Source: VXYL01 sp965243095
GTDB lineage: Bacteria; Pseudomonadota; Gammaproteobacteria; Pseudomonadales; Azotimanducaceae
Assembly (NCBI GenBank): GCA_965243095.1
Contig: OZ251530.1
Span: forward strand, 3,844,001-3,908,000
Length of the DNA: 64,000 nt
Reading direction: 5' to 3'
The position numbers and the translations under genes were made by a program. The notes under the pieces are model-generated. The model was not told where the DNA came from. It saw nothing but the letters and a program-made list of their open reading frames with translations, and did not search any database. The stretch's first letter is position 1. Every line of letters starts with the position of its first letter. Below are positions 25,811 through 34,700 of the stretch, one piece after another.

Positions 25811-28090
25811 TCAGATGCCTCCCCAATAGCGGCGCAGCGACCACTCCGCGCATTTCAGCAACACCAGCAGCAGGAAGCAGAACGGCGCGTTCCACAGCGG
25901 CAGGCGTTGGCGTTCGCGGATGCCGGCCTCGCCGAACGCGATGGCGTCCGCCAAGCCTTCCAGCGCGTCGGGTCGCCACACGCGCCCGCCGGTCGCTTCG
26001 GCGATGCGGGCGAGCAAGGCTTCGTTCAACGCCGCGTCGAAGTGTTCGACTTTGTCGCCGCCCACGCGCACTAGGCGGGAAGCGTGGGCTTCGCCGGCAG
26101 TTTCCGTTGCACCTAGCTGCCCAGCGACCCGCGTCGAAACATCCACCCGGTAGGCCCCCGGCCCCGCCACCGCCACCGATTTGGCGAAAACGCCCGCAGC
26201 GTCCCCCGCCGGCAAGCGCGTCTCGAACGGCTCGCCGGTGGGCGGCGTGACGCGCGCCACCACCTCGGCATCGGCAATCGCCGCGAAGCGCTCGTCCTTC
26301 AACGCCACGCGCACATCCAGCGCATCGTCCCGCGCCACCACGGCGATGCTCTCCCGCGGCTGCGCCTGGGCGGCGAAGTGGCGCGCCAACTGCCGCCAGA
26401 AGCGAACGTGGCGCGCGTCCTCGGGCGGCGTGCGCATCCGCCAGCGCCAGGTGGTCGCGGTGGCGAGCACGGCGCATTGCCCGTGGCCGAAGGGTTGCGC
26501 CACCAACAGCGGCGCGGTGTTGGCGTTGCCGTCCACGCCCTCCAGCACCACCGTGGCGGCCGGTTTCACGGCGCCGAGCCGGTGGTGGTCGCCAAGCGGC
26601 GGCAGCGACGACCACTGCGCCAACCGCTCCGCCGGCGAATCGCCGCCCAGATTGACGATGGGCGAACGCCGGCCCGCGACGGTGGGCCGCGCGCGGTATT
26701 CGCCGGGCGCGTAGGCGGCGGGCGCGTCCGGCGAGCGGCGTTGCAGCGCCACCGGCAAAGCCCGCGCCAGCGGTTTCACATCCCACCCGCCTTCCGCTAG
26801 CGCGTTGCGCCCGCCGAGCGCCAGCACGCTGCCGCCGCGCTTGGCCACGAAATCCTCCAACCACTGGTGCTGCCGATCATCGAGTTCGGCGGCGGGCAAG
26901 CTGCCGAGCACGATGAGGTCGTACTCGTAGAGCGACTCCACCGTGGCCGGAAAGCCGTCCTCCAACTCGCCGCCATCGGCAACGCCTTGGCGGTAGGTCT
27001 TGCGCGGCGTGGTGCGCAGCCAAGTGACCAACTCCACGCCCTCGTCCGCATCCAATGCGCGGCGGATGAACTTGAACTCCCACCGCGGCTCGCCCTCAAG
27101 GTAAAGCACCCGATGGCGCTCGGCGGCCACGCGCACCAGCCGCGAACGACGATTGTTCGCCGGCAACGGATCTTCGCCTTCCGGCACCAGCTCCACGGTG
27201 ATCGCCTTGGTGTCCGCCGCGCCGCTGTTGAAGCGGATGTCCTTGGTGACCAGCGGCGCGTTCGCGTCCATCTCGAACGTCTCGGCGGCCAGCACGGATT
27301 CCCCCGCCAGCACCCGCGCCCGCACGCTTCTCGGCAGCCCCGCTTCGCCCACCCGCGCAGCCTGCGAGACGACCAACCGCGCCGTCACCTGCGTATTCGG
27401 CGCCACCCGCTCCGGCAGCGAAAGCGTCTTGAGCTCGACATCGCCGGCCACGGCGCTGGGCCCGATCCCCACAACATGAGCGGGCACCCCGGCGGCGCTC
27501 AACGCCGTCAAATCGACACCATCGCCGCCGTTCTGCGCCCCGTCTGTCAACACCACGACGGCCGCCAGCGCCCCCTCGGCGTAGTGCGTCGCCAGCTCGG
27601 TAAGCGCATCCACCAACCGCGACCGCTGCCCAACCGCCTCCGGCGTTTCCCCATCCCCAAGCAGCCGCAACCGCTCGTCGAACGCGAACCGAACCACCTC
27701 CGCGTCGCCCGCCGCTGCGACAAGCCGTTCGTCAACCAACCGCGCCGCCACATCGAACCGCGACTCCCCCTCCCCCTCGCCGCTCGGCAACGCCATGCTC
27801 TCCGACGCATCGACCAGCACCGCCACCGTATTCGCCCCCGCCGCAAGCCGCAGCACCTCCAACGCCGGCTGCGCCAGCAACCCCAATACAAGCGCAACCG
27901 CCGCCAATTGCAAGCCGTGGATGGTCACCCGCCGCGACAACGACCAGCCACGCAAGCGCCGAGCGAAGAAGGTGCTCAAACCGAGCAACAGCGCTGCCGC
28001 TAGCCACCAAAGTACGCCGAATTCGCCAGCGAACACGAGCTCGCCTTGTTGGTAAAGAGCCTGGGGATACTTGAAAAGCCATGTGAACAC
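25811..28090 (-). CDS. VWA-domain membrane protein with glutamine-amidotransferase-like domain
   Basis: A 759-residue BatA/BatB-like inner-membrane protein. Two N-terminal helices (about 24-42 and 54-74) flank a basic loop. A VWA domain has its metal site at VLVDASESM near residue 92. A large extracytoplasmic region follows, with a GATase-like segment (LYEYDLIVLGSLPAAELDD, then AKRGGSVLALGGRNALAEGGW) that lacks an obvious catalytic cysteine. A hydrophobic segment (about 735-750) is near the end. The start is probably GTG 28090. It belongs functionally with MoxR/DUF58/BatA, but plus-strand cargo at 24047-25755 now separates it from them. Its first 220 residues are duplicated at 29270-30060. 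Confidence 0.85.
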   Translation of the reverse strand: MFTWLFKYPQALYQQGELVFAGEFGVLWWLAAALLLGLSTFFARRLRGWSLSRRVTIHGLQLAAVALVLGLLAQPALEVLRLAAGANTVAVLVDASESMALPSGEGEGESRFDVAARLVDERLVAAAGDAEVVRFAFDERLRLLGDGETPEAVGQRSRLVDALTELATHYAEGALAAVVVLTDGAQNGGDGVDLTALSAAGVPAHVVGIGPSAVAGDVELKTLSLPERVAPNTQVTARLVVSQAARVGEAGLPRSVRARVLAGESVLAAETFEMDANAPLVTKDIRFNSGAADTKAITVELVPEGEDPLPANNRRSRLVRVAAERHRVLYLEGEPRWEFKFIRRALDADEGVELVTWLRTTPRKTYRQGVADGGELEDGFPATVESLYEYDLIVLGSLPAAELDDRQHQWLEDFVAKRGGSVLALGGRNALAEGGWDVKPLARALPVALQRRSPDAPAAYAPGEYRARPTVAGRRSPIVNLGGDSPAERLAQWSSLPPLGDHHRLGAVKPAATVVLEGVDGNANTAPLLVAQPFGHGQCAVLATATTWRWRMRTPPEDARHVRFWRQLARHFAAQAQPRESIAVVARDDALDVRVALKDERFAAIADAEVVARVTPPTGEPFETRLPAGDAAGVFAKSVAVAGPGAYRVDVSTRVAGQLGATETAGEAHASRLVRVGGDKVEHFDAALNEALLARIAEATGGRVWRPDALEGLADAIAFGEAGIRERQRLPLWNAPFCFLLLVLLKCAEWSLRRYWGGI

Positions 28091-28239
28091 GGTGGCTTGA
28101 CCGTCAAAGCGCCGGGACTAGGTGAGCACGGGCGTCGTTCCTGCCCCGATCCGGGCAGCCGCGGATTAACGCACGGCGATAGGGCATTCGTTTACATTTC
28201 AAGCGGCGCACGCGGCGGCACCCAAACATCTCTGGTGGC

Positions 28240-28905
28240 CTACTCGGCAACGGAGCTGGCCGTCTCCTTGGCAACGGAAGTCGCCTCGTTACGCACCATC
28301 TTCCGTGCGACGGCGTTCGCCACCTCTTCGGCTTTGTCCTCGGCAGTGACGGTGGCCACCTCGTGCGCGATTCTCTTCGCACTCTCTCTAGCCTCCGCCG
28401 CGGCGTTGGCCCACGCTTCCTCCACCACTTGCCGCGCTTCCCTCCGCGCCCGGTCTAGCCTCACCGTCGCATACACGAAAACCCCCGTGACCAGCAAAGC
28501 CACGATGGCTATCAACACCACGAGAGAGACCTGCCACTTCCCGCTGCTACCACCTTCCACACCCGTCCACATGAGGAAGATCAGGGTGCCACAAGACACC
28601 AACGCGATCAGCGTCAGCACCGCGTTCAGGCTGATGCCTTCAAGGCGGGCGCGCAGCATGGCCGCACTGTGCAAGCTTCCTTCCGGGCGAATGTTGCCCG
28701 GAATGTCCGGCGCACGCTTCTGCTCTTCACATAGCAGCAGGTAGTCGTCCACCGCCTCTTGAAAGGCGCTCTTCAGGCCTACGGCGTCGTTTGCCTCGTA
28801 GGTCACAAGGTCGCGTATGAACTCCAGCCGCCCGTGGAACGTCTCGTCCTCGTCGCTGTAGAGAACCGACCCCAAGTAGCCGCGGTGCTCCAGCATGTTG
28901 CTCAT
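28240..28905 (-). CDS. hicB: HicB-like antitoxin fused to two transmembrane helices and an amphipathic tail
   Basis: 221 residues in three parts. Residues 1-90 match HicB: HRGYLGSVLYSDEDETFHGRLEFI, then AFQEAVDDYLLLCEE and a ribbon-helix-helix-like stretch LHSAAMLRARLEGISLNAVL. Instead of ending there, the chain enters a hydrophobic segment (about 93-117), a short Gly/Ser loop and a second one (about 124-147). An Ala/Glu/Lys/Arg-rich helix of about 70 residues completes it. Normal HicB (about 110-140 residues) is a soluble DNA-binding antitoxin, so membrane anchoring is unusual. The gene overlaps hicA by ATGA, the standard HicAB layout, which argues that the HicB part is functional. Confidence 0.8.
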   Translation of the reverse strand: MSNMLEHRGYLGSVLYSDEDETFHGRLEFIRDLVTYEANDAVGLKSAFQEAVDDYLLLCEEQKRAPDIPGNIRPEGSLHSAAMLRARLEGISLNAVLTLIALVSCGTLIFLMWTGVEGGSSGKWQVSLVVLIAIVALLVTGVFVYATVRLDRARREARQVVEEAWANAAAEARESAKRIAHEVATVTAEDKAEEVANAVARKMVRNEATSVAKETASSVAE

Positions 28906-29156
28906 ATCAGACCTGCCTCCGTCAAGAGACTCAAAACGTCGTCAATGACGTACCGCTTCACAATGTTGCCCGGATGCGGCCTATGCAGGCTGATGGTTGG
29001 CGCATACGGGTGTGTAAAGCGACGACGGGAACCACCGGTTGCTCCAGCACGGACTTGCGAGTACCCCAAACCTTCCAACAAGCGAACCAACTCATGCCAA
29101 GTAAAGTCCTTCGGCCGACGCTGCAGGCGACGAATGAGCTTGGCCTTTCGCGCCAT
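28902..29156 (-). CDS. hicA: HicA-family toxin
   Basis: An 84-residue HicA-like mRNA interferase. The double-stranded-RNA-binding-like fold is recognised from KDFTWHELVRLLEGLGY, then ATGGSRRRFTHP and LHRPHPGNIVKRY. In canonical HicA the catalytic histidine lies in a GSH motif; here the position is GSR, as in the subfamily with an LHRPHPGN strand, so catalysis may rely on another residue. ATG 29156 is used; the frame also has an upstream TTG. It sits upstream of, and overlaps, the membrane HicB gene. The module lies between two direct copies of the VWA gene 5' end. Confidence 0.82.
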   Translation of the reverse strand: MARKAKLIRRLQRRPKDFTWHELVRLLEGLGYSQVRAGATGGSRRRFTHPYAPTISLHRPHPGNIVKRYVIDDVLSLLTEAGLI

Positions 29157-29269
29157 CAAGCCACATCCTGTTCCTGTTTGAGGTGCAAGCGTTACATAGC
29201 GGACGGCTCAATGCAAGCGAATTTTCGGTGGCGGCAGCGGTCTTGTCCAGCGTCATTCCCTGCAGGGGC

Positions 29270-30060
29270 CGAAGAGAACAAGACGAGGCGCACGGCCGCC
29301 ACGCGCACCAGACGCGCCCGCCCGTGCCGCCTGCGACATGACCACCCGAGCCCTCACCTGCGTATTCGGAACCACCCGCGCCCGCAGCGTAAAGCGCCTT
29401 GAGCTCCACATCGCCAGCCACCGCGCTGGGCCCGACCCCCACAACATGAGCGGGCACCCCCGCGGCGCTCAACGCCGTCAAATCGACACCATCGTCGCCG
29501 TTCTGCGCCCCGTCCGTCAACACCACCACGGCCGCCAGCGCCCCCTCGGCGTAGTGCGTCGCCAACTCGGTAAGCGCATCCACCAACCGCGACCGCTGCC
29601 CAACCGCTTGCGGCACCTCCCCATCCCCAAGCAACCGCAGCCGCTCGTCAAACGCGAACCGAACCACCGCCGCGTCGCCCGCCGCCGCCACAAGCGGTTC
29701 GTCAACCAACCGCGCCGCCACCTCAAACCGCGACTCCCCCTCCCCTTCGCCACTCGGCAACGCCATGCTCTCCGACGCATCCACCAGCACCGCCACCGTA
29801 TTCGCCCCCGCCGCAAGCCGCAGCACCTCCAACGCCGGCTGCGCCAGCAGCCCCAACACGAGCGCGACAGCCGCCAACTGCAAGCCGTGGATAGTGACCC
29901 GCCGCCACAACGACCAGCCACGCAACCGCCGAGCGAACAAGATGCTCAAGCCGAGCAACAGCGCTGCCGCTAGCCACCAGAGTACGCCGAACTCGCCGGC
30001 GAACACGAGCTCGCCCTGTTGGTACAGGGCCACGGGATGCTTGAACAGCCACGCAAACAC
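29270..30060 (-). pseudogene. Truncated, frameshifted duplicate of the VWA gene 5' end
   Basis: From GTG 30060 the protein is nearly identical to residues 1-220 of the 25811-28090 product, including the two N-terminal helices and the VLVDASESM metal site. After AVAGDVELKAL the frame shifts: homology continues in another frame (PNTQVRARVVMSQAARAG) to about 29270 and then stops. The original frame reads unrelated residues to 29092. The remaining two thirds of the gene are absent. It is a direct repeat of the full gene with HicAB between the two copies. Confidence 0.8.
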
Positions 30061-30133
30061 GGTTTCTGCTCTCAACGGGCCAAAACGAAGCGGCTACGAC
30101 CTTTCCGCGAGCAATTATCAGCCTTCAAAGTCC

Positions 30134-31729
30134 TTAGTCCTCGCCCATCGCATCAAGAAGCCCCTTGAATCTCCGCCTAACGTACCGTAGTGCCGCATCG
30201 TTCTCATTCAACAATTGACGTACGGCACTTTCACAGACTGATCTAGGAAACAATCCAAGCTCTCTAGCAATCCGATCCAACACGCCTGACTTTTTGATTG
30301 CGTACTCGCGAATTAAGCTATCCAAGTCTCGTTTTTGAACATATTCGTCGAACTTAACCTTCTCGCCCTCGACTATCTCCTTCCCGTTCAGTTCTAGAAT
30401 TTCCTCATCCAAATCCATCTGGTCAATCTTGGCCAAAGCAATTCTGCGACGCTTGGCCTCGGCTTTTGATCGACACAGTCTATCTGCCGCAGACTCAAAA
30501 ATTTTCAATGCGGCTTCCTCTACGCTTCTCAGACGTCTAGCTGCATCTTCCTTTCCCAAAGTGCGCTCCGCAACCATACGTTGTATCTGCATATCGTAGT
30601 AAATAGACTCCACAGCATAGCCGTCAACAACAAAGATCCCATCCCGCTTGAGCTCGTCCACTTCGTTCGCATCTCGATAGTCTCTATCTACCAGACCAAA
30701 TGCAACGACACCATGAAAGTTCTCCAGCAAACGTGTCGTCCTGACGGCATTTACGACATTGACACTCGCACCGACCGGAACCACCGACACCTCGGGAAAC
30801 ACACGGGAGTATAGTAGATAGTCAAGACTGGTCTCTATACCTTCAATAAAAACAATCTTCGTCCTCGCACCTAGAATGAACGCACGAATATCCTCCGGGA
30901 CGTGCTGTCTTGCACTAATCACATCCAATGCCCATCTCGCCGGCACATCATTGTGAAACGAGCATGATCTCGTCAAGATCAAGTCCGCTTTCGGGTTATC
31001 TTTCGGCAACGCCGTATCGTGTGTGGAGATCACGAAACCGCAGTCTGCTCTAGAGGCGAACAGTGTAGAAAGCAACGGCGAGATAATCGCCCGGTGAAGG
31101 TGTCTTTCTGGTTCATCCAAAAGAAACAGCGTCCCTCCATCAGCCGTCAAGACGTCAGCTGCTAACAGAATCACGCTTCTTTCCCCGTCCGACATTTCGT
31201 TCACGCCGTAGGTAGACCCGTTCTTTGTGGCGACGACATTCTCCTCATCACCAATACTCACGACTATTGGGATGTTCGACTTCCGAAGAGCTGAGTTCAA
31301 CGTATGCAAAATGTCGCCTTCGTGCGCAAGACTCCTAGCCTCTTGATCTTGGCCGCCTCTTAGAAGGCTTTTGACCTTGCGAGCATCGGCATTGTGCCGC
31401 TGAATTAGGAACGCGATGGATGACTTCGAATCGAAACCATCATCTTGGGTAGAGTACCTAGCATCGGTCCTACGCAAGTACCCCGTATGGTACTCTTTTA
31501 AGTCCTTAAACTGCGAAGGAGTTATGTCAAGGAAGTTCGACTCGATCCACGATCGCCTATGTGCTCGAACCCATTTCACAACATCGAGGTTTGGAGCTTG
31601 TTTAGCGATGTACTGCAAGAGGGACGACTTGCCAGACCCATTTGGGCCGAGAATGAACACCGTTTTTCCGTCTTCCAACCTAAGTTGATGGTCCTCGCCA
31701 TTGAGAGCCGGTATGGAAACCTCGAACAT
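30134..31729 (-). CDS. AAA ATPase with TOPRIM/DUF4435-like C-terminal region
   Basis: 531 residues. An ABC-type ATPase domain has Walker A ILGPNGSGKSS (27-36), signature MSDGERSVILL near 180, Walker B TLFLLDEPERHLH near 203 and the switch VISTHD near 231. A second half starts with KIVFIEGIETSLDYLL (about 298), the acidic start of a TOPRIM or DUF4435 fold, with a later FGLVDRDYRD. This layout recalls OLD-family nucleases used against phages. It starts 9 bases after the restriction enzyme gene (31739-36298), so the two are very likely one operon. The gene is visibly more AT-rich than its neighbours, a sign of transfer. Nuclease activity is inferred, not shown. Confidence 0.8.
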   Translation of the reverse strand: MFEVSIPALNGEDHQLRLEDGKTVFILGPNGSGKSSLLQYIAKQAPNLDVVKWVRAHRRSWIESNFLDITPSQFKDLKEYHTGYLRRTDARYSTQDDGFDSKSSIAFLIQRHNADARKVKSLLRGGQDQEARSLAHEGDILHTLNSALRKSNIPIVVSIGDEENVVATKNGSTYGVNEMSDGERSVILLAADVLTADGGTLFLLDEPERHLHRAIISPLLSTLFASRADCGFVISTHDTALPKDNPKADLILTRSCSFHNDVPARWALDVISARQHVPEDIRAFILGARTKIVFIEGIETSLDYLLYSRVFPEVSVVPVGASVNVVNAVRTTRLLENFHGVVAFGLVDRDYRDANEVDELKRDGIFVVDGYAVESIYYDMQIQRMVAERTLGKEDAARRLRSVEEAALKIFESAADRLCRSKAEAKRRRIALAKIDQMDLDEEILELNGKEIVEGEKVKFDEYVQKRDLDSLIREYAIKKSGVLDRIARELGLFPRSVCESAVRQLLNENDAALRYVRRRFKGLLDAMGED

Positions 31730-31738
31730 GGGTTACCC

Positions 31739-34700
31739 TCAACGCGACCGAATTTGAGAGACGAATGGTTCGACATCCATCAGCCGGCGTAGTCGGTCGA
31801 CTTGCCGCAGCGAAAGGGCCGCAACCCTCGCGACGGCACGGTCCCATACTCGGCGCACTTCGACGTTGGATTCGCGATATTGCGGCACGACCATGTCCTT
31901 GGTGGCGCGGTAGGCGTCGAGCAGCGGTTCTCGCATCTGCTGCCAGCGTGAGCTAGCTGTGTCGGGCACCACTAGGTGCTTGATTGCCGCCGGTTGGTAC
32001 ATTGGCCAGTGGGTGCTCCTGCTTGCATACTTCCGTAGCAGGATGCGACCGACGGTGGAGTTGATCCAGACCGCAAGTGCTTGGGCGTCCGGGGCCGTGA
32101 CATCCTGCACGGGCGTCCAAGCATAGCCGACGATGGGTTTGCGAAACGCAACAGCCGTCAAACGCCCCGAGGATGCGTTTTGCGTGTTGGCGACCAGCAG
32201 GCGGCCTGCCTTGCGGAGTAGGTTCTTGCGCTCCTTCTCTCGGGTGCGGTAGTTCGGTGTGCGCTTAGCCCAGCCATCCACGACACCTCGGACGCGCTGT
32301 TGGCCGGATTCCGATGCGGACTTGGCCACCGAGACTTCGGCTTCGCTCTCGTTGCACCATGTCCACTTCGACTGCCCTACCGTCTGCTTGGTGGTATTGA
32401 CCTGGTACAAATCCCCAATGCGAGCGAAGCAGTCGGAATTGACCACTGGCCACTGGTCGATCTCATGGCACGCATCGGCCAGTGCGGGTTCGTAGAACAC
32501 TGCCGGCGACCAGTCGCCTTCCTCAACGCGCTCCCGTGGCCACTCGCAGACACGGCCTAGGTCGCCCAAGTCGCCACCGCGCAACCCTTCGTAGACGCGC
32601 ATCGCGTCCTCGGCGCTGGTTGGTTGCGCTAGGAGGGAAACGAACCGAACGAACGGCGACCGCTTGCCTTGCGGTGCGCGCCGCATGAGGAGCAGGCTTT
32701 CTTGCTGGCCCTGAACGCTCCAACAGAAGTTCTTGGGATCGTGCAATGTGACGACGCTGTCGATCTCGAATTGGGCGGCTAGGTAGCGGCGTTCGGCACG
32801 GCCGGCTGGCGAACTGTTGATGCAGACCGTCGTGGGCATGATCTTCCCGACCACGCCACGCTCACGGTGGATTCGTTCGGCCAAGATGAACGAGAACGGC
32901 GGTCGAATGGAATCCGCGGACATCGCATCCTTCCACTGCGGCCAGCGGCCACCCACACTCTCCCGCAGGTCGCCCATGCGGCGGGAAAGGGCGGCACGAG
33001 CATCCAATTCAACGTCGACGGCGAGGTTCTTCAAGCTGCTGAACGGCGGGTTGGTCAGGGCGATGGCGACCTTGCCGAGCCCTTGCATCATGGCGGGGTC
33101 CTTGCCGAGCGCATCGCCGTCCGAGTCCACGCCGCGGCCGTGCCGGTAGCGGTTCGATTGGGCGGATTCCGCCATGCCCTTCTCGAACTCGCTTGCCGGG
33201 GCTTGGTGTTCGTCGAACAGCAGTTCCAGCGAACCAAGCATCACGTCCTCTACCTTCGCCGCGTTTCGTTGATCCGACCAACCGTTGCGCCGACCTCTTG
33301 GCAGCGTCCATAACCCCATGTTGCGGAAATCCGCGGATAGGCCGCCCATTGCCAGTTGCGCGGCGGCGATTTGCACGGCGCGACGGTTGATGTCCAAGCC
33401 GATCATGCCATGTTCCACGAACGCCCGGTGGATTTTCTCCAGCTGCTTCTGCTTCGCGCCCTGCTCGGCGGCGCGGCGGCGCACGGCGGACGCGAAGGCC
33501 ACGAGCAAGGTGCCGGAACCGCAGGCGGGATCCATCATGGCGATCTTCTTCCAAGTGCTTGGCTTGCGCCATAGCGGGTCGTCGGGCGGAGCGTAGAGAT
33601 CGCAAGCGAGTTCCGCGAGCAGCATGGCGCCGGGCGTGAGGGTGTAGTACGCGCCGTCGGCTTGCGGATTGTCCATCGCGGCTTGGAACAGTTCGCCGGC
33701 GTGGTCCATGCCGGCGGCGGCGTACTTCTCGGCCACTTCCGAGGCGTGCTCGACGAGGCCGTAGAGGGCGTACTTCACGCCTTGCGGGGTGCGCTTCTGG
33801 CCCATGTCGGCGGTTTCGAGCACTTCCACCGCGGGTTGGAAGATGGGCTTGTAGTCGTGCGCGAGGATGCGCCGCCACGCCTTCGCCAGTTTGCGCGCCA
33901 CGTTGCCCGCGCCGGCCAAGTCGTCGAGGTTTGGCAGGTCGATGCTGCTGGAGGTTTGCACCAGGCGTTCATGCACCAGGCAGGCGTTCATCAGAATCAG
34001 CGCCGCTTGGGTGCAGGCGCGAAGTTCGGTGTCGTCCTTGACGTCGGAGACGCCCACGACGGGCGCGAGCGCTCGGCCCATGCCGGTTTCGGCCACCAGC
34101 GCGTGGGCGGCCGCGGCCACCGCGGCTTTGATGAGGTTGGCGGTTTGCGCCCGCTGGTCGCCGATGATGCCGGACTCCGCCAGCACCGGCGCAAGCGCGT
34201 CGAAGTCACCGTTGGCGAGCTTTTGCCAGAAGTCCAAGGTCTCGCCGCCGGGTTTGCTTTTCGGCGGCGGGAGCGGGCCGCGAACTCGGAGGATGTCCGT
34301 GAGGTTGGTTTCGATGCGGTCGTCGTGCGCCTTCAACGCGCGCAGCACTTGGCCGACGACGCTCCAGTCGCCGCCGCCGGCCGAAAGGGATTCTTCCAAG
34401 TCCACCTGCGGCGACATCACCACGGGCACGACGATGTAGCCGTGCTTCTTGTGCCCGTTGGCGGGCCGGCGCATCACGCGGCCCACGGCTTGCACGATCT
34501 CCACTTCGCTCTTGCGCTCGTCGAGGAAGCAGATGGCGTCCAGCGCCGGCACGTCGATGCCTTCCGAGAGCACGTTCACGTTGGTGGTGACGTGCTTCTC
34601 GCCGTTGGCGTCGCGCAGCCGCTGCAGTTCGTCGCCGCGCCGCTTGGCGTTGTCGCGGGCGGAGAGGCTGCCGGCGTTGACGACGGCGGGCTTCGTGCCT

